Notes under the pieces: generated by a model | The model's database searches: none | What the model saw: only the letters and a program-made list of their open reading frames with translations | Told to the model about the DNA's origin: nothing | In this document: positions 49,987-58,017 of the stretch, piece after piece | How positions within the stretch are numbered: the first letter of the stretch is position 1 | Layout of the letters: every line of letters begins with the position of its first letter | DNA from: Solimicrobium sp040544425 | GTDB lineage: Bacteria; Pseudomonadota; Gammaproteobacteria; Burkholderiales; Burkholderiaceae_D | Direction of reading: 5' to 3' | Assembly: GCA_040544425.1 (NCBI GenBank) | Contig: JBEONO010000007.1 | Location: 62,001-126,000 of the forward strand | Length of the DNA stretch: 64,000 nt | Program-made: the position numbers and the translations under genes

Positions 49987-50082
49987 TGCGGTCTCCAGAT
50001 TAATTTTAAGATTGGACAGATCAACGTAGCCGTAACGATAACGCGTAACCCGATCAACGCACAGAAAGTATTTGCACATGAT

Positions 50083-50096
50083 TTGACCTAGGCCAA
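50083..50096. promoter_or_regulatory. Degenerate FNR-like element
   Basis: TTGACCTAGGCCAA: the left arm is acceptable but the right arm GCCAA has two mismatches. It lies 80 bases before the wax synthase start and 96 before the TPR gene. Position is suggestive, sequence weak. Confidence 0.3.
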
Positions 50097-50176
50097 AGGT
50101 TGGCGAAAATCCGCTTGATCTTGAAAATGCAGCTCAGTAATCTTGCTGCAACCCCTACTGAAGCTGAGCGAAACGG

Positions 50177-51634
50177 ATGCGGGATATGGATGATCAGGAA
50201 AAGCTTTCCAGTGTGGACGCCGCATGGTTGCGCATGGATCGGTCGACCAATCTGATGATGATTTGCGGTGTGCTGATATTTGACGGACGGCTCGAGCTGC
50301 AGCAGTTGCGTTCTGTGATCGCCACACGCATGCTGTGCTTCCACCGGTTCCGACAACGTATCGTCGACCAGGGTCTGCTTGCTTACTGGGCCAGCGACCC
50401 GCACTTCGATCTCGACTGGCATGTGCGGCAGATTGCACTGCCGGAACCGGCTGATCGCATCGCCCTGCAAAATGTGGTTGGCGACCTGATCAGCACAGGG
50501 CTGGATTCGAGCAAGCCGATGTGGCAATTTCATTTGCTTGATATGGCCGACGGCAAAAGTGCTTTGCTGCTGCGCATTCATCATTGCTACGGCGATGGCT
50601 TTGCGCTGATGCATGTCGTCATGTCGATGACTGATCCTAAGCCTGGACACAGCGTCGCGCCCGGTGCAGACGTCTCAAGCCCTGCCAGTGTGCGCGCCAC
50701 CTGGGAGCGCGTGCTGGGGCCGGTGACCGAAACGGTGGGTGATGTCGGGCGGCTGGCCGGTAATCTGCTTGGCCTTGGTGCCGACTGGCTGGTCAAACCG
50801 GGTCATGCCGTTGAACTGGCCAAAACCGGGCTGGATCTGCTGGCCGAAGCTGCCGTGATTGCCAGCATGAAGCCCGACTCGGTGACCCGTTTCAAAGGCC
50901 CGCTGGGCGTGATGAAACGCGTCGCCTGGACCGACTCCTTATCCGTGTTTGAGGTCAAGGCCGTCGCTGCCGCCTATTCCTGTTCGATTAATGATGTGTT
51001 GCTGGCCTGTGCTGCGGGTGCCCTGCGCAGTTATCTGGAAGCGCAGGGCGATGCGGTTGATCAGCTGGAGCTGCGCTCGCTGGTACCGGTCAATTTGCGG
51101 CCAGCCGGACCGGTCACCGAACTGGGCAATCATTTTGGTCTGGTGTTTCTGGATTTGCCGGTCAACGTGGCAGATCCGGTCGCGCGATTGCTTGCGGTAA
51201 GGAGTCGCATGGCGCATCTCAAATATTCGCAACAACCGGTAGTCGCATTAGGAATCCTGGCCGGTCTGGGTGTCGCGCCTGCCGCGCTCCGGGAACGCAT
51301 TCTGCAGGCACTGGCCGACAACGCCTCGGCGATCATGACCAATGTGCCGGGCTTTCAGGAACACCGCTTTCTGGCGGGGCAGAAAATTGACCAGCAACTG
51401 TTCTGGGTGCCGCAGTCGGGTGGAATCGGGATCGGGATCAGCATCCTCAGTTATGCAGGAAAAATTGATTTCGGGGTGGTGAGCGATGTCAAACGCATGC
51501 CGGATCCGGATCGCCTGGTGGCCCTGTTTCGTGAGCAGTTCGAGTCATTGTTACTGACGGCGCTGTGGCAACTGTGCGAACGGGATGGCGCAGCGCAGGA
51601 CATTGCGTGGCCCGGACAGGAACGTAGCATTTGA
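50177..51634 (+). CDS. Wax ester synthase / diacylglycerol acyltransferase (WS/DGAT)
   Basis: A 485-residue WS/DGAT. The acyltransferase motif HHCYGDG (HHxxxDG) is at residues 135-141; NDVLLACAAGALRSYL and the C-terminal SILSYAGKIDFGVVSD are conserved in the family. It joins acyl-CoA to fatty alcohols or diacylglycerol, producing wax esters or triacylglycerol. Start ATG 50177; ATG 50186 is possible. Oddity: the last ~8 codons (PGQERSI) come from a duplicated diguanylate-cyclase fragment; the probable original end is preserved in the duplicate at 53559-53760. The catalytic core is not affected. Confidence 0.93.
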   Translation: MRDMDDQEKLSSVDAAWLRMDRSTNLMMICGVLIFDGRLELQQLRSVIATRMLCFHRFRQRIVDQGLLAYWASDPHFDLDWHVRQIALPEPADRIALQNVVGDLISTGLDSSKPMWQFHLLDMADGKSALLLRIHHCYGDGFALMHVVMSMTDPKPGHSVAPGADVSSPASVRATWERVLGPVTETVGDVGRLAGNLLGLGADWLVKPGHAVELAKTGLDLLAEAAVIASMKPDSVTRFKGPLGVMKRVAWTDSLSVFEVKAVAAAYSCSINDVLLACAAGALRSYLEAQGDAVDQLELRSLVPVNLRPAGPVTELGNHFGLVFLDLPVNVADPVARLLAVRSRMAHLKYSQQPVVALGILAGLGVAPAALRERILQALADNASAIMTNVPGFQEHRFLAGQKIDQQLFWVPQSGGIGIGISILSYAGKIDFGVVSDVKRMPDPDRLVALFREQFESLLLTALWQLCERDGAAQDIAWPGQERSI

Positions 51635-51764
51635 TGTTGCAGAAAAAATTCTCGCGACCATGAATTGCCGTTTGAGACCGATTGTTCCAGGTTATCGGTG
51701 GGATGCAGTATCGGTATCAGCATCTTCCCGGGCAACGGCGCATGGGTTGTTGGGCGCTGCGGAT
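51611..51764 (+). pseudogene. Duplicated fragment of the diguanylate cyclase gene
   Basis: This stretch matches 55543-55706 almost base for base (shared runs such as GAAAAAATTCTCGC, TTGCCGTTTGAGACCGATT and GTTGTTGGGCGC), with substitutions and a net loss of about 10 bases. It corresponds to the middle-to-3' part of the GGDEF domain but has no start and is out of frame. Its first 24 bases supply the new 3' end of the wax synthase. Confidence 0.9.
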
Positions 51765-51778
51765 CTGTCTGCCCCGTA

Positions 51779-53260
51779 TCAACTGATTTTTTGTTTTTTT
51801 TCCTTGCTCAGTTGGCGCTCGCTTTCTGGCGGGCCTGACGGGAATCTGCTGGAACCGGACAAGTTGGACATTCTCATCAAGTCAATGATTCGCTTTTGGC
51901 GCAGCTGGCCAGGTATTTGCTCACTTGGCAGCGGATCGGAAGATAAGCCCGAAGTGGAGCGGGAAGATAAGCCAAAGGATAAGCCTGATGAGGAGCCGGA
52001 AGACGAACCTGAAGATGAGCCAGAAGATGAGACTGAGGACGAGCTGGAGGAACTGAATGGGTAAATCTGATTATGGGGAGCGAACGTGGGATACGAGATG
52101 CTCAGAGTGGAAAGTGGGTCGGGTCGTCCCAGATGTTTTAACCGCGCGATCTCGATGCAGTGCCAAATCAGCCTGGCATATGGTTCAGCCTGCGCCAGTT
52201 CGATCAGGTCCCTGTATGCATCAACTGCCCCTGCTTTTCCCTCTTTAAACAGGCCATAAAACAAATCAATCAGACAAGACTCTTCTTTTTTATTCATCGT
52301 CCATTTGGAAAACAAACGCCTGTCACCTGCAACTCCCATGATCACAAACATATCGCGCAGCGCGGCCAATACTTCGCTGCGACCTGCATAGAGATTTCCT
52401 GAGGTTAATTCATCCAGACGGTCCATTCTTATAAAAAAATCGACCTTGGCCTGGTGCAGGCTGGCCCGGATTCCGCTGTCTAGCAGATCGGTACCGACAA
52501 GATTTTTGTCGATGGCAAGCTTCCAAAGTTCGGTGTACGTCTGTAAAACTTCCGGTGTGTCGTTGTCAATCGCACGGTGTACCACCTTCGAGCAATCGAG
52601 CAGCAAAAACGGCAAAACAATCGACGACGCTTGCCAGGCCGGCAAATCTCTAATGAGGCCAATATAGATCCGCAGGTAAGTCACGATGGTCGCAGCATAC
52701 GCTGCATGATTATTGGAAGTTTGTTCAAGATGTTCAAATGGATCACCCCAAATTTCAGAATGGTAGCGGGCAAGGTAACACTCAATCTGATCTGCTGGCA
52801 GGTATTTGAGCACCCGTCCGAAAGCGCTTAATGAAGCGCGGTCGCCCAGGGCAATCATCAGAAGAATCGAATGTGGTTCCATTTTTTGAAGCAGATAGTA
52901 ATCGTAGGCAGTAGGCTTGTGAACCAGGGCCGTGATCAGGTTCTGGCTAAACGACGGTAGCGGCATTGGTTGCTGCGAACGCTGCGAAGACGTGGAGCCT
53001 GCCGGGCCAGGGGCGCTCTGACTTGATGCAGTCATTGCGTCAGTCAGGGATAGCGGGGGTGGACAGTCTGGTACGGCCAGCCTGCGATGCTGGGCCAGAG
53101 TTCTTGGACCGGTCAGTAATGACGCCGTGTCGCTGTTGAAATCTGAGGAGCTTGATGGATCTGGGTCCGGCTCGCTGGTTGAACCGGTGCTGACCGATGA
53201 GCTTGACGAGGAAGAACTGGAGCGGCAAATATAGCTCGATTGAGATGCTAGTGGACTCAT
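51779..53260 (-). CDS. Orphan Ser-rich protein, candidate secreted effector
   Basis: A 493-residue protein not recognised. Residues 1-~110 are disordered, with a run of nine serines and Asp/Pro-rich segments; ~115-395 form a Leu-rich helical domain with HKPTAYDYYLLQKMEPHS and FIRMDRLDEL; ~400-450 is a Ser/Gly repeat (SSSG units); the tail is basic. AAGGA lies 8 bases before ATG 53260. A Ser/Pro-rich N-terminus resembles type III effectors, but no secretion genes are present. The plus strand is also open across the repeat (an acidic Glu/Asp/Pro frame), a side effect of the repeat. It sits exactly inside a duplication scar. Confidence 0.65.
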   Translation of the reverse strand: MSPLASQSSYICRSSSSSSSSSVSTGSTSEPDPDPSSSSDFNSDTASLLTGPRTLAQHRRLAVPDCPPPLSLTDAMTASSQSAPGPAGSTSSQRSQQPMPLPSFSQNLITALVHKPTAYDYYLLQKMEPHSILLMIALGDRASLSAFGRVLKYLPADQIECYLARYHSEIWGDPFEHLEQTSNNHAAYAATIVTYLRIYIGLIRDLPAWQASSIVLPFLLLDCSKVVHRAIDNDTPEVLQTYTELWKLAIDKNLVGTDLLDSGIRASLHQAKVDFFIRMDRLDELTSGNLYAGRSEVLAALRDMFVIMGVAGDRRLFSKWTMNKKEESCLIDLFYGLFKEGKAGAVDAYRDLIELAQAEPYARLIWHCIEIARLKHLGRPDPLSTLSISYPTFAPHNQIYPFSSSSSSSVSSSGSSSGSSSGSSSGLSFGLSSRSTSGLSSDPLPSEQIPGQLRQKRIIDLMRMSNLSGSSRFPSGPPESERQLSKEKKQKIS

Positions 53261-53338
53261 GGACTTTTTCCTTTAGCTTGACGAAAGAAGTAGCAATCGG
53301 GAGTCGCGGATTATGGTGTGAATTTACTTAGGGATAAA

Positions 53339-53375
53339 TACGCAGAAATACCGGGAAATAACTACGCAGAAATAC
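53339..53375. repeat. Two 13-base direct repeats upstream of the Ser-rich gene
   Basis: TACGCAGAAATAC occurs at 53339-53351 and 53363-53375 (24-base period), ~80-115 bases upstream of the Ser-rich start codon. Possibly operator-like. Confidence 0.7.
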
Positions 53376-53432
53376 TGAGATCTCGCGCAGTTAGCCAGAA
53401 CGAGGTTTTGGCCGGACGTTATCTGCCTTTGC

Positions 53433-53559
53433 CAGCCTGCTTTATTTCGGCACCGAGAACACGCTGCCGTAGTCATCGGTCCAGAGCCGCAAACCGGGAC
53501 GGGATGGATTTTCTTTCGCCACTTCTTTCAAGCCGTCGTGGGCAAAAATTTGCGGATCG
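53433..53559 (-). pseudogene. Duplicated 3' end of the spermidine-synthase-like gene
   Basis: Matches 55882-56009, the 3' end and just-downstream region of the minus-strand gene at 55891-57936 (shared runs CACCGAGAACACGCTG, CAGAGCCGCAAACCGGGACG, GGGATGGA). Same orientation as the original. It ends exactly where the wax-synthase copy begins, around GGATCGTATCGGG, marking the duplication joint. Confidence 0.9.
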
Positions 53560-53760
53560 TATCGGGATCGGGATCGGCATCCTCAGTTATGCAGAAAAAT
53601 TGATTTCGGGGAAGTGAGCGATGTCAAACGCATGCCGGATCCGGACCGCCTGGTTGCCCTGTTTGGTGAGCAGTTCGAGTCATTGTTGATGATGGCGCTG
53701 TGGCAACTGTGCGAACGTGATGGCCCAACGCAGGAAAGAGGTCCGCAAAATCAAGGCTAA
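53559..53760 (+). pseudogene. Duplicated 3' end of the wax synthase gene, with original terminus
   Basis: 53559-53735 matches 51423-51600 (GGATCGGGATC-GCATCCTCAG, GAGCGATGTCAAACGCATGC, GCTGTGGCAACTGTGCGAACG). Two single-base losses near 53594 and 53612 break the frame. Beyond 53735 the copy continues in frame to TAA at 53758-53760 as ERDGPTQERGPQNQG, presumably the ancestral C-terminus that the intact gene has lost. Confidence 0.88.
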
Positions 53761-53889
53761 CGTCGCGCGGAATTGAGCCTGATCAAACTCGCTGTCGTCG
53801 CGCGCATTACAGTTGATTGGCGAGATGCCGGCCCGTCCAAGCGCGGCGGCTCTGCAGCGTCCAATTAACCGATCTTCCAAGGAGTTGAC

Positions 53890-54612
53890 ATGACATCCAA
53901 GACTACCGCAGGCAGTGCAGCGCATGCACGGCGCAGCAGCAAAAACGAAAAAATTGACGTAAGTGAAATGGATTCGGCGTCCAGCATCGAAGACATCGAA
54001 CACAATTTGAAGGAACGGATCGTCCATGATCTTGCCGGACTGAGTACGATTGAAACCGATCTGGTTGGCCTGATCAGAAAAACGGTATCCGATACCCTGC
54101 GCGCCGAGGGTGCGTCGGCGGACGAATTGATTTCTGTCGTCAACCATGTTGTGCTGAATGCGATCAAGGCCGCAGAGCAGGTCGGCAACGGTCTGACGAT
54201 GTGCATGCGCAGCGTCGCCAAGGGCATTATTCTCGGCGTGCATGACGTCAATGGCGACATCACGGCAGCATCGACCGGCACCATGCGTTCGGTCATCAAA
54301 CATGCCGCGGCGGTTGGCTCGGATCTGGGTATGGTTGCCAAGCATGCGGTGGACGGCATGATCGAAGCGACCATCGAGACCGGTGGCAATATCTCCAAGG
54401 CCGGGAAAGATGCGCTTGATGGCGCCATCGAGGAAGCCAGCACCATCAGCAAACTGGCGGTGAAGTCGGTCAGGGAAGTGCTGATTGGCATTGTCGGCAG
54501 CAAGGAATGGCGAAATGAGCACGACATCGTCGTGGGTGGGCATGGTTCCAAGCATGAGCGCGCTTCGGACGCCAACCGCGAATATGCGCAGGGATCAGGC
54601 AAAGCCCACTGA
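53890..54612 (+). CDS. Hypothetical amphipathic-helix protein
   Basis: A 240-residue protein with a basic, disordered N-terminus and then long Ala/Ile/Val-rich amphipathic helices (VVNHVVLNAIKAAEQVGNGL, VAKHAVDGMIEATIETGG). It could pack as a helical bundle near membranes or granules; it may belong to the DUF6781-type family of Burkholderiales, of which I am not certain. AAGGAG lies 6 bases before ATG 53890. It lies in the segment between the wax synthase and the diguanylate cyclase that survived in only one of the two duplicate copies. Confidence 0.72.
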   Translation: MTSKTTAGSAAHARRSSKNEKIDVSEMDSASSIEDIEHNLKERIVHDLAGLSTIETDLVGLIRKTVSDTLRAEGASADELISVVNHVVLNAIKAAEQVGNGLTMCMRSVAKGIILGVHDVNGDITAASTGTMRSVIKHAAAVGSDLGMVAKHAVDGMIEATIETGGNISKAGKDALDGAIEEASTISKLAVKSVREVLIGIVGSKEWRNEHDIVVGGHGSKHERASDANREYAQGSGKAH

Positions 54613-54817
54613 CCAGGAAATGCAGTTGGCGCTCGCTCACCCGCCAACTGCGCCACTCCCTGTGTAGTGTTTACCTTGCATGATAATCATGTTCCGTCTT
54701 ACTGCAGTGTCGGGGCTATGCGGGTGTGGCATTGTTGGCTGATTCTCTACGATCATCCGGGCGAACATTCCGATTAATTCTTACTTGCGCGATATAGCGA
54801 ATTCAGGGGCCGTCAAT

Positions 54818-55855
54818 ATGGAAGACATCATCACCAGGAAAGTTATTCCATTTGTATCGGCCATGTCGTCAATGTCCCTGATACCCAGAGAAACTCATTT
54901 CCGCTATTTTTTTGAGCGCTCACCGCTGGGTGTGATGGTGACCGGTGCTGATAATCGGATTATCTATGTCAATGCCGCTTTTGAGAGGCAGACCGGCTAC
55001 GGTGTCGGTGAGGTGCTGGGCCAGACCCCGGCAGTATTGCAATCAGGCCGACATGACAGTGAATTTTACCGGACGCTGTGGCAGGCGCTGATCACACAGG
55101 GCTACTGGCAGGGAGAGATCTGGAACCGCAATAAAAGCGGATTGATTTATCCGGAACTGTTGACGATCAATAAAATCGTTGACGAGCAAACTGGTGAAGT
55201 ACGTTATCTGGGGCAGTTCTTCGACATCACACAACGCAAGCAAATTGAAGAGTTGTTGAATTATGAAGCCAGTCACGATTTGTTAACCGGCCTGGCCAAT
55301 AAATCGACCATGCAGCGCCACCTTGACCGGGTACTGAAGCAGGCCGGCGCAGATGCCCGCTCAATTGCCGTGCTGTATATCGATCTGGATGGATTCAAGT
55401 CGGTGAATGACCGGCGTGGTCATCTGGAAGGTGACATCGTCTTGAAATCATTTGCCAAAAAATTGCGCGCCAGTGTCAGGGAATCAGATTTTGTTGCCAG
55501 AGTCGGTGGTGATGAATTTGTGATTGTGCTGGATATACATGACCCGGACAGGAATGTGGCGTTCGATGTGGCGGAAAAAATTCTCGCTGCCATGAAATTG
55601 CCGTTTGAGACCGATTCTTCCAGACTGTACGTGGGATGCAGCATCGGGATCAGTATCTTCCCGGATAACGGAGAATCGGCACATGAGTTGTTGGGCGCGG
55701 CGGACAAGGCGATGTACAAGGTGAAGCGACAAGGTGGTGGCTACCTGTACCACGTCACGAAAAGTCTGGATGCTTCTGAAGCGAATCTGCACAAATCAAA
55801 GTCGAAAACCGGCAATCTGAACCTGTTCAAATATTTGGGTGTTCTTAAACAATAG
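54818..55855 (+). CDS. PAS-GGDEF diguanylate cyclase
   Basis: A ~345-residue protein. Residues ~25-145 are a PAS/PAC module (YFFERSPLGVMVTGADN; YLGQFFDITQRK), then a GGDEF domain with intact GGDEF at 230-234 and an RxxD inhibitory site at 221-224 (RESD). It should make cyclic di-GMP from GTP. No membrane segment. Start ATG 54818 is assumed; an in-frame TTG at 54785 is less likely. Part of the gene (55543-55706) is duplicated at 51611-51764. Confidence 0.9.
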   Translation: MEDIITRKVIPFVSAMSSMSLIPRETHFRYFFERSPLGVMVTGADNRIIYVNAAFERQTGYGVGEVLGQTPAVLQSGRHDSEFYRTLWQALITQGYWQGEIWNRNKSGLIYPELLTINKIVDEQTGEVRYLGQFFDITQRKQIEELLNYEASHDLLTGLANKSTMQRHLDRVLKQAGADARSIAVLYIDLDGFKSVNDRRGHLEGDIVLKSFAKKLRASVRESDFVARVGGDEFVIVLDIHDPDRNVAFDVAEKILAAMKLPFETDSSRLYVGCSIGISIFPDNGESAHELLGAADKAMYKVKRQGGGYLYHVTKSLDASEANLHKSKSKTGNLNLFKYLGVLKQ

Positions 55856-55890
55856 CTGGAATGCGGGCTGGGATAAAATCCCGGCCTGCT

Positions 55891-57936
55891 TTATTTCAGC
55901 ACCGAGAACACGCTGCTGTAATCGTCGGTCCAGAGCCGCAAACCGGGACGGGATGGAATTTCTTCTGCCACTTCTTTCAAGCCGTCGCGGGCAAAAAATT
56001 GCGAATCGTTGCTGATCAGCGTCCACGCAGCCGAGTAGATTTCGTGACTGCGGTCGCCTTCATTTTTGACCATCCTGACCGTCTTGCCAAAACTTTCCCC
56101 TTCAGCTTTCACTACCGGCGGCAGATCCAGGAATCGATTCGTGACATGCAGCGCCAACACGCCGTCCGGTTTCAGGTGGCGGAAATAAATCTGAAACGCT
56201 TCTTTGGTGAGCAGATGCACCGGCACCGAATCGCCCGAGAACGCATCGATCACCAGCACATCAAATTGCTGGGATTGCTGCCGGTCCAGCGTCAGGCGCG
56301 CGTCGCCCAGATAAATCTCGGTCTGTGCTGGGTTATTCGCCAAAAACGTAAACTGATGGTGGGCGATATCGACCACCAGCGGATCGATTTCATAAATCCG
56401 ATAAGTATCGCCAGCGCGCCCATAGCTGGCCAGTGTGCCGGCACCCAGCCCGACCAGTCCAATCCGCAATGGTCCTTCTTTCTCTTTCGTTGTGATGGCG
56501 CGACCGACGCCTGATCCGAAGCTGTAATAGGTGAGGGGCAGCTGCGCCCTGTCTGGCGAGAGATATTGTTTGCCATGGATAATCTGACCGTGCATCAGAA
56601 TCCGTCGTGCCTCCGGCCCACTGTCGGCATCGTACACACCTTGCGAGCCGTAAAAATTTCGTACCAGCAGTTTCGCGTCGCTCAGTTCGTCGCGATGATC
56701 GTCGGCGCGGATATAGGCAACCGTTAAGGTCAGACTGGCCGCCAGCAGCCAGGCAAGCTTTTTATGGTGCGCCGAGATGTGTTTGGTGATCACCACAATC
56801 GAGACCACCAGCGCAGTGAGCACCAGGCCGATTGAATAATCGTAATTGCTGTTAAAGCTGTAGGGCGCGATGATGCCAACGAATACGCCGCCGCAGGCAC
56901 CGCCGACTGCCAGCATCAGATAAAACCCGGTCAGACGCGAGGGATGTGGTCGCAGGGCAGCCAGTTCGCCATGACACACCATGCAGATCACAAAAAATGA
57001 GCTCAGGTTAATGCCCATCGCCCAGAGTACCGGCAAGGCATTCATGCCCAGCGTCGGCAGGTAGCTCATGGAGCCAATCCCGGCTACCAGCAGCGGAAGA
57101 AAGATGCGGCGCTGATACCAGCTCTTGCCCTCGAAGCACAGGATGAATGACAGCAGATACAGAGCCAGCGGCACCACCCACAGTAGCGGTACTGGCGCGA
57201 CATTCTCGGTCAGGAAACTGGTGTCAGTGATCATCACAATCGACGGGCAGGCCGCCAGGGCGACCCAGGTCAGACTTTGTCCAGGACTGCCTTTGGCAAC
57301 CGGTTCATGATGCACGGCGTGTTTTGCCTCGCCATTGCGTCCACGCCAGGCCAGGCTGCCGCAGCACAGGGCAAAACAGCCAAACAGAATCGACCACGAC
57401 CAGGATTGCCACTTTGTGGGCAAACTGGTTTCGACCAGCAGCGGGTAGGCCAGCAGCGCCAGCAGCGAGCCGAGATTGGACAGGGCGAACAGACGATAGG
57501 GCAGGGCATTGGTTTTTTCGCGTACAAACCAGGCCTGGATCAGGGGCCCGGTCGTCGACAGCACAAAATACGGCAAGCCTATGCTGACGGTCAGCAAGGC
57601 CAGAATCCGGATGGTGGGGTTTTCAGCACCGGTCGGTCGCCAGTCGGCATTGGCAGCCAGCGGTAAAAAAATCAGACTCAATGCCATTAAACTGATGTGC
57701 AGATAGCTTTGAAAACGCGGTGAGCGATATTCCATGACGAAGTGCGAATAGGAATAGCCCAGCAACAGCAACATCTGAAAGAACAACATGCAGGTGGTCC
57801 AGACTGAAGCCGAACCGCCGAACCAGGGCAAAATCATTTTCCCTATCATTGGCTGCACCTGAAATAGCAGAAACGCGCTGAGAAATATCGTCAGGCCGTA
57901 ATGCAGTGTCAACAGGTTGTTGTTTTTAGTATGCAT
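55891..57936 (-). CDS. Membrane-anchored spermidine-synthase-like protein
   Basis: A 681-residue protein. The N-terminal ~420 residues contain about ten to twelve hydrophobic helices in an MFS-like arrangement. The C-terminal ~230 residues are a spermidine-synthase-type domain: GLVGLGAGTLASYG (SAM loop), YEIDPLVVDIA, YLGDARLTL and DAFSGDSVPVHLLT. The soluble domain resembles SpeE, but stand-alone polyamine activity is unproven for fused members; the substrate is unknown. ATG 57936 is used; the upstream frame has no support and would overlap the divergent gene. It converges on the diguanylate cyclase. Confidence 0.88.
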   Translation of the reverse strand: MHTKNNNLLTLHYGLTIFLSAFLLFQVQPMIGKMILPWFGGSASVWTTCMLFFQMLLLLGYSYSHFVMEYRSPRFQSYLHISLMALSLIFLPLAANADWRPTGAENPTIRILALLTVSIGLPYFVLSTTGPLIQAWFVREKTNALPYRLFALSNLGSLLALLAYPLLVETSLPTKWQSWSWSILFGCFALCCGSLAWRGRNGEAKHAVHHEPVAKGSPGQSLTWVALAACPSIVMITDTSFLTENVAPVPLLWVVPLALYLLSFILCFEGKSWYQRRIFLPLLVAGIGSMSYLPTLGMNALPVLWAMGINLSSFFVICMVCHGELAALRPHPSRLTGFYLMLAVGGACGGVFVGIIAPYSFNSNYDYSIGLVLTALVVSIVVITKHISAHHKKLAWLLAASLTLTVAYIRADDHRDELSDAKLLVRNFYGSQGVYDADSGPEARRILMHGQIIHGKQYLSPDRAQLPLTYYSFGSGVGRAITTKEKEGPLRIGLVGLGAGTLASYGRAGDTYRIYEIDPLVVDIAHHQFTFLANNPAQTEIYLGDARLTLDRQQSQQFDVLVIDAFSGDSVPVHLLTKEAFQIYFRHLKPDGVLALHVTNRFLDLPPVVKAEGESFGKTVRMVKNEGDRSHEIYSAAWTLISNDSQFFARDGLKEVAEEIPSRPGLRLWTDDYSSVFSVLK

Positions 57937-58017
57937 GGCGAACGAATATAGCACAGGGTCCGATAAAAGAACGGATATGTATATAATCTTCCACAATCGA
58001 TGATGGAGGCCAATCAA

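Noticed and set aside
51585..52064. Plus-strand acidic Glu/Asp/Pro-rich frame as a gene
   Set aside because: It starts inside the wax synthase in another frame, runs through the pseudogene fragment, and its acidic repeat is the complement of the Ser/Gly repeat of the longer minus-strand gene with a good ribosome binding site.
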